DNA from: Stenotrophomonas indicatrix
GTDB taxonomy: Bacteria > Pseudomonadota > Gammaproteobacteria > Xanthomonadales > Xanthomonadaceae
NCBI RefSeq assembly: GCF_002750975.1
Contig: NZ_PEJS01000001.1
Span: 3,782,001-3,846,000, forward strand
Reading direction: 5' to 3'
DNA length: 64,000 nucleotides
Part shown: positions 26,101 through 35,953 of the stretch, piece after piece
How the letters are laid out: every line of letters starts with the position of its first letter
Position numbering within the stretch: position 1 is the first letter of the stretch
Made by a program: the position numbers and the translations under genes
Notes under the pieces: model-generated
Databases searched by the model: none
What the model saw: the letters and a program-made list of their open reading frames with translations, nothing else
What the model was told of the DNA's origin: nothing

Positions 26101-28929
26101 ATGCTCCCCAGCCTGCCCCTGCTGCTGGCCCTGCCATTCCTCATGGCAGTGGCTGTCGCAGCCTTCCCCCGTAGTTCGCGCTCGACTGCTGCCTGGCTGG
26201 CGGCGCTGGCGCCGTTGGGCGGGCTGGCGATCCTCGCCTGGCTGACCCCATCGGTGCTTGATGGCCAGGTGGTGCGCACGATGGTTCCGTGGCTGCCGCA
26301 GATCGGCCTGGACTTCACCCTGCGCCTGGATGGCCTGGCCTGGATGTTCGCGGGGCTGGTGCTGGGCATCGGCGCGCTGGTGGTGCTGTATGCGCGCTAT
26401 TACCTCAGCAGCCAGGACAACGCGCACCGCTTCTATACCTACCTGTTGCTGTTCATGGGCGCCATGCTGGGCATGGTGCTGTCGGGCAACCTGTTGCTGC
26501 TGATGGTCTTCTGGGAAATGACCAGCATCAGCTCGTTCCTGCTGATCGGTTTCTGGTCGCACCGCCAGGACGCGCGCGAGGGCGCGCGGATGGCGCTGGT
26601 GATCACCGGTGGCGGCGGCCTGGCGCTGCTGGCCGGCGTGCTGCTGATCGGCCGCATCGTCGGCAGCTTCGACCTGGACGTGGTGCTGGCCGCCGGCGAG
26701 CAGATCCGCGCCAGCGCGCTGTACCCCTATGCCCTGTTCCTGGTGCTGGCGGGCATCTTCACCAAGAGCGCGCAGTTCCCGTTCCACTTCTGGCTGCCGC
26801 ACGCGATGGCCGCCCCCACCCCGGTGTCGGCCTACCTGCACTCGGCCACCATGGTGAAGGCGGGCGTCTTCTTGCTGGCGCGCCTGCATCCGGCATTGGC
26901 CGGCAGCGATCTGTTCTTCTACACGGTCAGCGGCATCGGTGCGATCACCCTGCTGATCGGTGCCTGGAACGCGATCTTCCAGCATGACCTGAAGGGCCTG
27001 CTGGCCTATTCGACGATCTCGCACCTGGGCCTGATCACCCTGCTGTTCGGCCTGTCCACGCCGATGGCGGTGGTCGCCGGCGTGTTCCACATCATCAACC
27101 ACGCCACCTTCAAGGCCTCGCTGTTCATGGCCGCCGGCATCATCGACCACGAGACCGGCACCCGTGACATGCGCAAGCTGGGTGGCCTGCGCAGGCTGAT
27201 GCCGTTCACCAGCGCGCTGGCGATCATCGCCTCGCTGGCGATGGCCGGCATCCCGCTGCTCAACGGCTTCCTGTCCAAGGAAATGCTGTTCGCCGAAGCG
27301 CTCTCGGCGGGCGGCACCGACACCATGCGCACGGCGGTGTCGATCGCCGCGCTGCTGGCTGGTGTGTTCGGCGTGGCCTACAGCCTGCGCTTCGTGCACG
27401 ACACGTTCTTCGGCAAGGGCCCGCATGGCCTGGACCGCGTGCCGCACGAGCCGCCGCGCTGGATGAAGGTACCGGTGGAAATCCTGGTGGTGATCTGCGT
27501 GGCGGTGGGTATCGCCCCGGCCGTGACCGTGGCCCCGGTATTGCACGCGGCAGCCGCCTCGATCCTCGGCAGCGCGATGCCCGAGTACAACCTGTCGATC
27601 TGGCATGGCTTCAACCTGCCGCTGGCGATGAGCGCCGCTGGCGTGGTCGGTGGCGTGGCCCTCTACTTCGGCCTGCGCAAGCTGATCGATCTGCACGCGG
27701 TAACCAACACCACGCCCGGACGCAACGTCTTCCACCACCAGCTGGACCTGCTGTCGGCCGGTGCGCAGCGGTTGACCGCCGGCATCGCCAACGGCAGCCT
27801 GCAGCGCATGCTGCTGGGCCTGGTGCTGGTGGCGATCGTGGTCGCCGCCGCGCCCTACATCGCCAACCCGGCCTCGCCGGAATGGACCAGACCGCAGCCG
27901 ATACCGCTGCTGGGCTGGGCGTTGTGGCTGGTGATGATGTCCTGCGCGGTGGCGACCCTGCGCATGTACAAGCAGCGCCTGCTGGCCGTGCTGCTGGTCG
28001 GCGGCGTCGGCCTGATGGTGGCGCTGACCTTCGTGTTCCTGTCCGCACCGGACCTGGCGCTGACCCAGCTGCTGGTGGAGATGGTGACCCTGGTGCTGAT
28101 GCTGCTGGGCATGAACTACCTGCCGGCACAGTCCGGCCCGGAGCGGCCGCGCTGGCGCAAGCGCCGTGATGCGCTGATCGCGATCGTGGCCGGTGCCGGC
28201 CTGGGCGCGCTGGCCTACAGCGCGATGACCCTGCCGCCGAACACCATGGCCGGCGAGCTGCTTGCCCGCGCCCTGCCCGAGGCGTACGGCCAGAACGTGG
28301 TCAACGTGATCCTGGTCGACTTCCGCGGCTTCGATACCTTCGGCGAGATCACCGTGTTCGGCATTGCCGCACTGGTCGTGCATGCACTGCTGCGTCGCAC
28401 GCGGATGGCGCCGGAGCAGATCATGCCCGGTCCGCCGATCAAGCTGCCGGTGCCGGCCGATCTGGCCCAGATCATGTTCCCGCTGACCCTGACGGTCTCC
28501 ATCTTCCTGTTCCTGCGCGGCCACAACGCGCCGGGCGGCGGCTTCATCGCCGGCCTGGTGCTGGCGGTGCCGCTGCTGATCCAGTACGTGATCCAGGGCA
28601 CCGCCTCGGTGGAGTCACGCTTCGGCTTCGACTACATCCGCTGCATCGGTACCGGCCTACTGATCGCCATCCTCAGTGGCGCCGCGTCGATGCTGTTCGG
28701 CGTGCCGTTCCTGACCAGCGGCCACCTGGACCTGCACCTGCCGTTGATCGGCGATGTACCGCTGGCCAGCGCGATTGGTTTTGATATCGGCGTGTACCTG
28801 GTGGTGTTCGGTGGCGCGATGCTGATGCTGTCGATGATGGCCACCGTCAAACCCTCGCGGACGCGCACCGCGCGCAAGGGCGAGATCGACCTGCAACGCC
28901 GCTCGGCACGAACGGGGGAGATGCACTGA
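26101..28929 (+). CDS. mrpA: Multisubunit cation/proton antiporter, fused subunit A+B
   Basis: 942 residues, as in PhaAB-type fusions where MrpB is joined to the C-terminus of MrpA. About 20 helices. The NuoL-like core includes MVFWEMTSISSFLLIGFW, FPFHFWLPHAMAAPTPVSAYLHSATMVKAG and the broken-helix HLGLITLLFGL region. The MrpB-like end begins near RDALIAIVAG and holds LRGHNAPGGGFIAGLV. The complex exports Na+ or K+ in exchange for protons at the inner membrane. First gene of six overlapping genes. Confidence 0.95.
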   Translation: MLPSLPLLLALPFLMAVAVAAFPRSSRSTAAWLAALAPLGGLAILAWLTPSVLDGQVVRTMVPWLPQIGLDFTLRLDGLAWMFAGLVLGIGALVVLYARYYLSSQDNAHRFYTYLLLFMGAMLGMVLSGNLLLLMVFWEMTSISSFLLIGFWSHRQDAREGARMALVITGGGGLALLAGVLLIGRIVGSFDLDVVLAAGEQIRASALYPYALFLVLAGIFTKSAQFPFHFWLPHAMAAPTPVSAYLHSATMVKAGVFLLARLHPALAGSDLFFYTVSGIGAITLLIGAWNAIFQHDLKGLLAYSTISHLGLITLLFGLSTPMAVVAGVFHIINHATFKASLFMAAGIIDHETGTRDMRKLGGLRRLMPFTSALAIIASLAMAGIPLLNGFLSKEMLFAEALSAGGTDTMRTAVSIAALLAGVFGVAYSLRFVHDTFFGKGPHGLDRVPHEPPRWMKVPVEILVVICVAVGIAPAVTVAPVLHAAAASILGSAMPEYNLSIWHGFNLPLAMSAAGVVGGVALYFGLRKLIDLHAVTNTTPGRNVFHHQLDLLSAGAQRLTAGIANGSLQRMLLGLVLVAIVVAAAPYIANPASPEWTRPQPIPLLGWALWLVMMSCAVATLRMYKQRLLAVLLVGGVGLMVALTFVFLSAPDLALTQLLVEMVTLVLMLLGMNYLPAQSGPERPRWRKRRDALIAIVAGAGLGALAYSAMTLPPNTMAGELLARALPEAYGQNVVNVILVDFRGFDTFGEITVFGIAALVVHALLRRTRMAPEQIMPGPPIKLPVPADLAQIMFPLTLTVSIFLFLRGHNAPGGGFIAGLVLAVPLLIQYVIQGTASVESRFGFDYIRCIGTGLLIAILSGAASMLFGVPFLTSGHLDLHLPLIGDVPLASAIGFDIGVYLVVFGGAMLMLSMMATVKPSRTRTARKGEIDLQRRSARTGEMH

Positions 28930-29306
28930 TGGAACTGGCCCTGGCCTCTGCGATCGGCGTGCTGACCGCCATCGGCATCTACCTGCTGCTGCGCGCGCGC
29001 AGCTTCGATGTGATCCTCGGCATGACCTTCCTGTCCTACGCCACCAACCTGCTGATTTTCGCCGGCGGCCGCGTGGTGCAGGGCAAGGCGCCGGTGCTGC
29101 AGGAAGGCGTGGAAAGCCACCTGGGCAACTACACCGATCCGCTGCCACAGGCGCTGGTGCTGACCGCCATCGTCATTGCCTTTGCGATGACCGCCGTCAG
29201 CATCGTGCTGGCCATGCGCAGCCGCAGCGACAACCACAGTGACCACGTGGACGCGCACGAGCCGGACGACGATGCACCGCCGCGCCGGGGCGAGGACCGC
29301 GCATGA
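28929..29306 (+). CDS. mrpC: Cation/proton antiporter subunit C
   Basis: 125 residues, NuoK-like, three helices (about 3-22, 27-48, 72-95), then a charged cytoplasmic tail rich in Asp/His. GIYLLLRARSFDVILGMTFLSYATNLLIF is the family core. Its ATG overlaps the previous stop by one base (TGATG). Confidence 0.93.
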   Translation: MELALASAIGVLTAIGIYLLLRARSFDVILGMTFLSYATNLLIFAGGRVVQGKAPVLQEGVESHLGNYTDPLPQALVLTAIVIAFAMTAVSIVLAMRSRSDNHSDHVDAHEPDDDAPPRRGEDRA

Positions 29307-30838
29307 ATCATCTGGTGATCCTGCCGATCCTGGTACCGCTGCTCGGCGCTGCGCTGTCGCTGTTCGTCGAACACCGCCGCTATGGGCCGAAGGTGCAGCG
29401 CGCCGTGGCGTGGACCGCACTGGGCGCGCTGGCGGTGGTGGTCGGGCTGTTGTTCGCCGACACCGCTGGCGGCGACATACGCGTGTACCTGCTGGGTGAC
29501 TGGCCGTCGCGTCTGGGCATCGCACTGGCGGCCGACCGGCTGTCGGCGTGGATGCTGCTGACCACCCTGCTGCTGGCCATCCCCTGCCTGCTGCATGCGT
29601 GTTCGGGTTGGGACCGGCGCGCACCGCACTTCCATGCGCTGTTCCAGTTCCAGCTGGTCGGCCTCAACGGCGCCTTCCTGACCGGCGACATCTTCAACCT
29701 GTTCGTGTTCTTCGAGGTGATGCTGATCGCCTCCTACGGCCTGCTGCTCAGTGGCGGCCGTGGCCTGCGCATGCGCATCGGCCTGCACTACGTGGTGTTC
29801 AACGTCACCGCCTCGACCCTGTTCCTGATCGCACTGGGCCTGCTGTACGCCTCGCTGGGTTCATTGAACATGGCCGAGCTCTCGCAGCGCATCGCCGAAG
29901 TGCCGCCTGCGCAGCTGACCCTGGTGAAGGCGACCATGGGCCTGTTGCTGCTGGTGTTCTGTGCCAAGGCCGCGCTGATGCCGCTGTACCTGTGGTTGCC
30001 CGAATCGTATGCGCGTGCGCCGGCGGCGGTGGCGGCGCTGTTCGCGATCATGACCAAGGTGGGCCTGTATGCCGTGCTGCGCATCCAGATGCTGTGGTTC
30101 GGCGAGGATGCGGGGGCGATGGCCGGCTACGGCCGCGACTGGCTGCTGTGGGCCGGCGTAGCGACGCTGGTGCTGGGTGGCCTGGGCGCGTTGGCCGCCG
30201 CGCGCCTGCGCGTGCTGATTTCGTATCTGGTGATCGTCTCGGCGGCCACGTTGTTCATCGCCTTCTCGGTGGGCACGCCTGAGGTGCTGTCGGCCGGCCT
30301 GTACTACCTGCCGCACAGCAGCTTCGTCGCCGCCGCACTGTTCCTGGTCGCCGACCTGATCCGACGCCGCCGTGGCGGCGCCAGCGACCGCAAGGAAGTG
30401 ATCGCACCGATGCCCGGCAAGGAGACCCCGGCCGTGCTGTTCCTGATTGCGGCGGTGTCGGTGGCCGGCCTGCCGCCGCTGTCCGGCTTCCTGGCCAAGG
30501 CCGCGCTGTTGGCCGGCATGCCGGCGCAGTACACCGGCGCGGTGTGGACCGCAGTGCTGGTCAGCAGCCTGCTGGTCATCATGGGCCTGACCCGCGGCGG
30601 CATCCGCCTGTTCTGGCGCGTGCCGCTGCCCGATCCCGATGCACCGCCACCGCGCAAGGCACCACTGCGCCGTGTGGAGCTGTTCGCCGCCTGCATCCTG
30701 CTGGCCTACGGCATCGGCATGACCTTGTTCGCTGCCCCGCTGATGCAGCACACCGACGCCATCGCCACCCAGCTGCTGCAGCCGGGCGACTACGTGCAGC
30801 AGCTGCGCGCGACCACGCCGGAGATCCGCCAGCCATGA
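29303..30838 (+). CDS. mrpD: Cation/proton antiporter subunit D
   Basis: 511 residues, about 14 helices, homologous to NuoM/N proton-pumping subunits. The conserved FNLFVFFEVMLIASYGLLLSGG (key Glu) and the lysine-bearing VKATMGLLLLVFCAKAALMPLYLWLPESYARAP are intact. Overlaps mrpC by ATGA. Confidence 0.95.
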   Translation: MNHLVILPILVPLLGAALSLFVEHRRYGPKVQRAVAWTALGALAVVVGLLFADTAGGDIRVYLLGDWPSRLGIALAADRLSAWMLLTTLLLAIPCLLHACSGWDRRAPHFHALFQFQLVGLNGAFLTGDIFNLFVFFEVMLIASYGLLLSGGRGLRMRIGLHYVVFNVTASTLFLIALGLLYASLGSLNMAELSQRIAEVPPAQLTLVKATMGLLLLVFCAKAALMPLYLWLPESYARAPAAVAALFAIMTKVGLYAVLRIQMLWFGEDAGAMAGYGRDWLLWAGVATLVLGGLGALAAARLRVLISYLVIVSAATLFIAFSVGTPEVLSAGLYYLPHSSFVAAALFLVADLIRRRRGGASDRKEVIAPMPGKETPAVLFLIAAVSVAGLPPLSGFLAKAALLAGMPAQYTGAVWTAVLVSSLLVIMGLTRGGIRLFWRVPLPDPDAPPPRKAPLRRVELFAACILLAYGIGMTLFAAPLMQHTDAIATQLLQPGDYVQQLRATTPEIRQP

Positions 30839-31341
30839 CCGCCAAGCGTTCCCCGATCCGCCGCCTGCTGCCCTCGCCCGCGCTGAGCGTGATGGTGGTG
30901 GTGTTCTGGCTGTTGATGTCCGACAGCTTCACGCTCGGCCAGTTCCTGCTGGGCCTGCTGCTGGGCGTGGTCATTCCGCTGTTCGCCGCGCGCCTGGACC
31001 GCGAGTTCGCCCGCATCGGCACCCTGCGGCCGCTGCCGAAGCTGCTGTTGGTGACCCTGTGGGACATCCTGATGTCCAACATCCGCGTGGCCATCCAGGT
31101 GCTGGGCCCGGAAAAGAACATCCACCCTGGTTTCATCTGGCTGCCGCTGGACATCGCCAACATCCACGGCATCGCCGCGCTGACCAGCATGATCACCCTG
31201 ACCCCCGGCACGGTGTCGGCCGCCCTCAGCGACGACCGCAAATTCCTGCTGGTGCACGTGCTGCACCTGGAAGACCCGCAGGAGCTGATCGACACGATCA
31301 AGCGCCGTTATGAAGCCCCGTTGATGGAGATCTTCCCATGA
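30835..31341 (+). CDS. mrpE: Cation/proton antiporter subunit E
   Basis: 168 residues. Two N-terminal helices (about 15-50) and a cytoplasmic domain with the typical LTSMITLTPGTVSAALSDD and VLHLEDP motifs. The ATG at 30835 overlaps the mrpD stop (ATGA); the longer frame upstream is a shadow of mrpD. Confidence 0.94.
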   Translation: MTAKRSPIRRLLPSPALSVMVVVFWLLMSDSFTLGQFLLGLLLGVVIPLFAARLDREFARIGTLRPLPKLLLVTLWDILMSNIRVAIQVLGPEKNIHPGFIWLPLDIANIHGIAALTSMITLTPGTVSAALSDDRKFLLVHVLHLEDPQELIDTIKRRYEAPLMEIFP

Positions 31342-31622
31342 CTGGATTCCAGATCATCCAGACCACCCTGGTGGTGTGCATGCACGTGGTCGGCCTGGCC
31401 ATGCTGCTGGCCACCTGGCGCCTGCTGCGCGGGCCGACCGTGCCCGACCGCATCCTTGCACTGGATACGCTGTCGGTGACCGCCATCGCCGAACTGATGC
31501 TGTTCGGCATGTACCTCAATTCGGCGATCTACTTCGAGGCGGCACTGATCATCGCCATGCTCGGCTTCGGCAGCACCGTGGTGCTGAGCAAGTTCGTGCT
31601 GCGCCGGGACATCGTCGAATGA
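31338..31622 (+). CDS. mrpF: Cation/proton antiporter subunit F
   Basis: 94 residues, three helices, with the family signature RLLRGPTVPDRILALDTLSV after the first helix. ATGA overlaps at both ends indicate tight translational coupling. Confidence 0.94.
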   Translation: MTGFQIIQTTLVVCMHVVGLAMLLATWRLLRGPTVPDRILALDTLSVTAIAELMLFGMYLNSAIYFEAALIIAMLGFGSTVVLSKFVLRRDIVE

Positions 31623-32005
31623 TCACCTTCATCCAGATCGCGCTGTCGATCCTGCTGCTGTTCGGCTGCTTCTTCATCCTGGTCGGCGCACTGGGCCTGG
31701 TGAAGCTGTCCACCTTCTTCAAGCGCCTGCACGCACCGACCAAGGCCAGCACGCTGGGCGTGGGCTGCGTGCTGGTGTGCTCGGTGTGCTACCACATCTT
31801 CCTGGGCCAGGACCCGCAGCCGCGCGAGCTGCTGATCACCGTGTTCCTGTTCATCACCGCACCGATCAGCGCGCACCTGATGGCCAAGGCCGCACTGTCG
31901 CTGCTGATGGAAACGCGCCCCAGCCTGCCGGGCAACGAGCGTGCCGAAGACGAGCAGCTGCCGCCGCCGGAACCGGAGCGCGAAGAGGAAACCACCGCGC
32001 GTTGA
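31619..32005 (+). CDS. mrpG: Cation/proton antiporter subunit G
   Basis: 128 residues, three helices and a Glu/Pro-rich cytoplasmic tail. LGLVKLSTFFKRLHAPTKAST is the conserved MrpG block. Last gene of the operon; repeats follow at 32012-32112 with no T-run terminator. Confidence 0.94.
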   Translation: MITFIQIALSILLLFGCFFILVGALGLVKLSTFFKRLHAPTKASTLGVGCVLVCSVCYHIFLGQDPQPRELLITVFLFITAPISAHLMAKAALSLLMETRPSLPGNERAEDEQLPPPEPEREEETTAR

Positions 32006-32011
32006 CGGTGG

Positions 32012-32112
32012 GTGCCGACCGTTGGTCGGCACGACCCCGGATAACCGCCAGTAGAGCCAGGCCATGCCTGGCTGCGAGTTCGCCGAGGTTGCCGGCCAGC
32101 GGCCGGCACTAC
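32012..32112. repeat. Cluster of three GTAG/palindromic repeats
   Basis: GTGCCGACCGTTGGTCGGCA (32012), a GTAGAGCCAGGCCATGCCTG unit (32051-32075) and an inverted SMAG unit (32087-32112) separate the convergent mrpG and exchanger genes. Confidence 0.85.
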
Positions 32113-32113
32113 C

Positions 32114-33073
32114 TCAGACCGGTGTGACCAGCGCGATTTCCAGCCCCAGCCAGGCCACGAACGCGCCCAGCAGTACCGCACCTTCGATGCGGCTGATGCG
32201 CAGGTCGCCGCGCAGCATCGGGTACAGCACCAGTGCGAAGGCCAGCACCGCCGGCAGTTCCAGGCGCACGAACGAGGCTGGCAACGCCAGCGGCTGCAGC
32301 AGCCCCATCGCACCGATCACCAGCATCAGGTTGACCACGCTGGAGCCGAGCACGTGGCCCAGCACCATGTCGCCGTGACCACGGCGTGCTGCCGCGACCG
32401 CGGCCGCCACCTCCGGCAACGCAGTGCCGATCGCCACCGGCAGCAGACCCACCAGCAGCGGCGTCCAGCCCAGCGCGGCGCCGAAATCAGCGGCGGCACC
32501 GACCACCAGGCGCGCGCCCCAATACAACGCCAGTGCGGCAACCAGCAGGCGCAGCACGTTCAACGGCAGGCTGGTGCGGCTCAGGGCCGACTCGGCAATG
32601 ATCGCCTGTACCTCGGCGCTCTCATGGCGTCCGCGATGCAGCAGCAGGAACTGCACCACCACGAACCCGGCCACCAGCACGCCGGCCTCCCAGCGCAGCA
32701 GGCGGCCATCGAGTCCGAACACGATCAGCAGCAGGCCCGCGGCCAGCAGCCCCCACCACAGCACGGCCTGCAGGCGCGCGCGCAGCAGCAACGGCGCGAC
32801 CATCGCGGCCACCGCCAGGGTCAGGCCGAGGTTGACCACGCTGCTGCCGACGGCATTGCCCAAGGCCAGCTCCGGCTGGCCCACCACCAGCGCGCGGGCG
32901 TTGACCGCCAGCTCCGGCAGCGAGGTGGTGATACCCAGCAACAGCAGGCCTGCGGTGAATGCACTGGCGCCGAAACGCTGCGCCAGGCCGGACACGGCTT
33001 TGACGATGGAGTCCCCACCCAGGGCCAGCAACAGCAGGCCGAGCAGGAACCAGGCAATGGCAATAGCGATCAT
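32114..33073 (-). CDS. Calcium/cation:proton or sodium exchanger (CaCA family, YrbG-like)
   Basis: 319 residues, about ten helices in two inverted halves. Each half holds an alpha-repeat: TSLPELAVNARALVVGQPE with GNAVGSSVVN, and TALPEVAAAVAAARRGHGD with GHVLGSSVVN. The acidic ion-binding Glu is kept in both. The ion is not certain from sequence; Ca2+ is the default for this family. The stop codon abuts a SMAG repeat. Confidence 0.92.
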   Translation of the reverse strand: MIAIAIAWFLLGLLLLALGGDSIVKAVSGLAQRFGASAFTAGLLLLGITTSLPELAVNARALVVGQPELALGNAVGSSVVNLGLTLAVAAMVAPLLLRARLQAVLWWGLLAAGLLLIVFGLDGRLLRWEAGVLVAGFVVVQFLLLHRGRHESAEVQAIIAESALSRTSLPLNVLRLLVAALALYWGARLVVGAAADFGAALGWTPLLVGLLPVAIGTALPEVAAAVAAARRGHGDMVLGHVLGSSVVNLMLVIGAMGLLQPLALPASFVRLELPAVLAFALVLYPMLRGDLRISRIEGAVLLGAFVAWLGLEIALVTPV

Positions 33074-33146
33074 CGGGCGCTCCCCAGCGGTCGTGGCGCG
33101 ATTCTACGCTCGGCCCACCCGCGGCGGGTGAGCCGAGGATGGCCGA

Positions 33147-33791
33147 TCAGCCGCAGCCTTCGGCGTAGTCCACCTGCGGGGTCCTGCCGACCCGCCAGGC
33201 GCCGACCTTGCCGTCAGCGCCGAGGGCGAAATCGATGATCGCCGCTCCCTCCTGCGCCGGGCGCACGCGCAGGTGCTGGGCCTTGTCGTCGTACTTGTCA
33301 GGACCGACGTCGGCGCGCTCGGGATAGAGCACCTGCAGCTCGCCCAGGGTCATGCCGACCCGGCCGCCACCGGGGGCGACGATGGACGGGCTGCGTACGT
33401 CGTAGCGGACCAGCTTGCGCGCTTCGAACATCAGGCGCGGGTCTTCGGCCCCCTGCGGGCGCAGGAAGTAGCAGCCTTCATTGGCATCGTCGGCAGGCAG
33501 CGGCTTGCCCGTGGCGTCGGTACCCAGACCCTGCAAGGGGGTGCCGAAGCCACTGCGGACCTCGGCGATGCCTGCGCCCAGCGTGGCGCCGCCGAAGCCA
33601 TCCAGGCGTGCCGGGCTGTCGCTGCGCGGATCCACCGGCGAAGCGGTGGCCAGATCGGCGTCGGCGGGAACGGAGGCATCCTTCGCCGGTGCGGTGGCCG
33701 CGGGCGGCGCTGCCGGTGCGGCGGTGTCGGGACTACGGTTGCAGGCGGCCAACGACAACAGCAGCAGGCCGGCCATCGGGAGATGCTTCAT
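33147..33791 (-). CDS. Putative lipoprotein of unknown function
   Basis: 214 residues. Lipobox LSLAAC with Cys17, then a low-complexity Ala/Pro/Thr tether (about 20-60) and a globular domain with two Cys residues. The later part (GGRVGMTLGELQVLYP, DFALGADGKVGAWRVG) reads like a small beta-rich domain seen in other xanthomonad lipoproteins. No function is proposed. Confidence 0.8.
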   Translation of the reverse strand: MKHLPMAGLLLLSLAACNRSPDTAAPAAPPAATAPAKDASVPADADLATASPVDPRSDSPARLDGFGGATLGAGIAEVRSGFGTPLQGLGTDATGKPLPADDANEGCYFLRPQGAEDPRLMFEARKLVRYDVRSPSIVAPGGGRVGMTLGELQVLYPERADVGPDKYDDKAQHLRVRPAQEGAAIIDFALGADGKVGAWRVGRTPQVDYAEGCG

Positions 33792-33915
33792 CGGTGCAGA
33801 TCCTTGGCACAGGGTGGGTGCACGCTACCGCAGCCGGCGTGCAGGCGCTGCATTGTCATCCCGGTTTCATCGCCCTCATTCAGGCTGGGCGAGCACCGAC
33901 TTGGCTGTCCTCCCC

Positions 33916-34452
33916 ATGCAACCGCGCAAGACCGACCTCGCCCGAACCGCGCTGCAGGCCCACCGCGCACCGCTGGACATGCGCCAGCGACGCCTGCTGA
34001 TCCTGTGTGATGGCCAGCGCAGCATCACCGAGCTGACCGCACTGCTTGGGCAGGACGCGGCAGCGATGGTGATCCAGCTGATCCAGGGCGGCTACCTGGT
34101 GACCGCTGCGGACGCACCCGCCTCCACGCCACCTGCGCCGGTTGCGATGCCGGCTCCACTGGCGCCGTCAGTCACTGCCGCTTCTGCGGCGCCGGTCGAG
34201 CGCCGCCGCTCGCTGGTCGCCGCGCGCATCTATGTGCTGGGAATCCTGGAGATGCAGCGGCATCCCAACGCAGCGGCGCTGTTCCGCGACCTGCAGCAGG
34301 CGCGTGCCGAAGGCGAGGTGCTGCGGGTGATGCAATCGGCGCTGCAGGTGCTGCCGGCGCTGACCTCGGAAGGGTACTGCCAGCGCGTGCGGCAGCGGCT
34401 GATGGAGGCGCTGCCGGTGGAGCATTGCAGCGCGTTCGCGGCCATTGCCTGA
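33916..34452 (+). CDS. Hypothetical protein with winged-helix-like N-terminus
   Basis: 178 residues, not recognised. The N-terminal part (RRLLILCDGQRSITELTALLGQDAAAMVIQLIQGGYL) looks like the short helical module found in many proteobacterial regulators. An Ala/Pro linker (about 68-98) joins it to a helical C-terminal half. A cytoplasmic regulatory adaptor is possible. The start at 33916 is chosen because the linker-free N-terminus begins there; no strong ribosome-binding site is visible. Confidence 0.65.
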   Translation: MQPRKTDLARTALQAHRAPLDMRQRRLLILCDGQRSITELTALLGQDAAAMVIQLIQGGYLVTAADAPASTPPAPVAMPAPLAPSVTAASAAPVERRRSLVAARIYVLGILEMQRHPNAAALFRDLQQARAEGEVLRVMQSALQVLPALTSEGYCQRVRQRLMEALPVEHCSAFAAIA

Positions 34453-34464
34453 ACCGGCGAACAG

Positions 34465-34569
34465 CATCCACGCATGGCGTGGATCTACTGGGAAGCGCGA
34501 TAGCGCACCCGCACATGGCGCGGATCCATCCGTGTGCGTGGTGCAGTAGATCCACGCCATGCGTGGATG
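34465..34569. repeat. 105-bp palindromic element, copy A
   Basis: Ends are 24-bp inverted repeats of the GTAGATCCACGCCATGCGTG family. The 57-bp interior is also kept in copy B at 38466-38570 in the opposite direction (99 of 105 positions identical by eye). Confidence 0.92.
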
Positions 34570-34576
34570 CGGACGA

Positions 34577-35875
34577 TCAACGGAAATTGTTGCGCAGGCC
34601 GTTCCAGCACTGCTGGTAATCGCCCTGCCGGTGGCTTGCTGCCAGCGCCTGCGCGGTCGGGCGGATCACCCCGCGGGTCTCGAACATGAAGGCCATGGTG
34701 TCCTTGATCACATCCGGCTTGGACAGGTCCGCATTGGAGGCCTTGTCGAAGGTCGGGGCATCCGGACCGTGGCCGCTCATGCAGTTGTGCAGCGACGCAC
34801 CGCCCGGCACGAAGCCTTCGGCCTTGGCGTCGTAGGCACCATGCACCAGGCCCATGAACTCGCTGGCGATGTTGCGGTGGAACCACGGCGGACGGAACGT
34901 GTTCTGCGCCACCAGCCAGCGCGGCGGGAAGATCGCAAAGTCCATGTTGCTGGTGCCCGGGGTATCGCTGGGCGAGTGCAGCACCAGGAAGATCGACGGA
35001 TCCGGGTGGTCGTGGCTGATCGAGCCGATGGTGTTGAAGCGGCGCAGATCATAGCGGTACGGCGCGTAGTTGCCGTGCCAGGCGGCCACGTCCAGCGGCG
35101 AATGATTGATCGGCGCACGCCACAGGCGGCCGTCGAACTTGGCAATCAGTTCGAAATCGCCGTCGACGTCTTCGAACGCGGCATGCGGGGTCTCGAAATC
35201 GCGCGGATTGGCCAGGCCGTTGGAACCGATCGGGCCCAGGTCGGGCAGCTTCAGCAGTGCGCCGAAGTTCTCGCAGATGTAGCCGCGGCTCGGGCCATCC
35301 GGCAGTTCGACGCGGAAGCGCACGCCGCGCGGAATCACCGCGATCTGCTGCGGTTCGATCTCGATCACGCCCAGCTCGGTCAGCAGGCGCAGGCTGCCCA
35401 GCTGCGGCACGATCAGCAGTTCGCCGTCGGCGTCGTAGAAGTAGCGGCCGACCATGTCACGGTTGGCCGCGTACAGATGGATGCCGACACCGGCATGCGC
35501 GTCGGGCGAACCGTTGCCGCCCATCGTGTACAGGCCTTCGACGAAATCGGTGGGCAGTTCCGGCAGCGGCAGCGGGCTCCAGCGCAGCTGGTTCGGCGAA
35601 GCCGGCTGTGCACTGAAATCGCACTGCAGCTGCGATTGCGCGAAGGGAGTGAACTCGCCGTGGGTGACCGCCGGACGGATCCGGTACAGCCAGCTGCGGC
35701 GATTGCTGCCGCGCGGTGCGGTGAATGCGGTACCGGTCAGCTGCTCGGCATACAGGCCATGGGCCACCTTCTGCGGCGAGTTCTGGCCGACGGGCAGCGC
35801 ACCGGGCACGGCCTCGCTGGCGAACTCGTTGCCGAAACCGGACTGGTAGCCGCGGGCGGTGATGGAGGGAGACAT
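34577..35875 (-). CDS. hmgA: Homogentisate 1,2-dioxygenase
   Basis: 432 residues, full length. It opens the homogentisate ring in tyrosine/phenylalanine breakdown. [19 protein letters not shown] at the N-terminus and the C-terminal cupin segments with Fe ligands ([33 protein letters not shown]) are diagnostic. It lies 78 bp downstream of hppD, with a GTAGCGCCGGGC-family repeat in between. Maleylacetoacetate isomerase and fumarylacetoacetase are not in the window. Confidence 0.97.
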   Translation of the reverse strand: MSPSITARGYQSGFGNEFASEAVPGALPVGQNSPQKVAHGLYAEQLTGTAFTAPRGSNRRSWLYRIRPAVTHGEFTPFAQSQLQCDFSAQPASPNQLRWSPLPLPELPTDFVEGLYTMGGNGSPDAHAGVGIHLYAANRDMVGRYFYDADGELLIVPQLGSLRLLTELGVIEIEPQQIAVIPRGVRFRVELPDGPSRGYICENFGALLKLPDLGPIGSNGLANPRDFETPHAAFEDVDGDFELIAKFDGRLWRAPINHSPLDVAAWHGNYAPYRYDLRRFNTIGSISHDHPDPSIFLVLHSPSDTPGTSNMDFAIFPPRWLVAQNTFRPPWFHRNIASEFMGLVHGAYDAKAEGFVPGGASLHNCMSGHGPDAPTFDKASNADLSKPDVIKDTMAFMFETRGVIRPTAQALAASHRQGDYQQCWNGLRNNFR

Positions 35876-35902
35876 GGGGGTTCCTGGAAGCCTGGGGAAA
35901 GC

Positions 35903-35925
35903 CGCCGGGCATGGCCCGGCGCTAC
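35903..35925 (-). repeat. SMAG-type repeat between hppD and hmgA
   Basis: CGCCGGGCATGGCCCGGCGC plus TAC, a single palindrome inside an operon gap. It may set relative mRNA stability of the two genes. Confidence 0.85.
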
Positions 35926-35953
35926 CGGTGGAGAAGGTGCCGTTGTGGAAACC

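Noticed and set aside
26086-28524. 812-codon minus-strand frame opposite mrpA
   Set aside because: Composition (His, Gln, Arg, Asp runs) is that of an antisense shadow; mrpA on the other strand is unambiguous.
34502-34545. Coding potential inside the 105-bp palindromic element
   Set aside because: Short frames run through it, but none has a ribosome-binding site, and both copies are explained by their palindromic structure.
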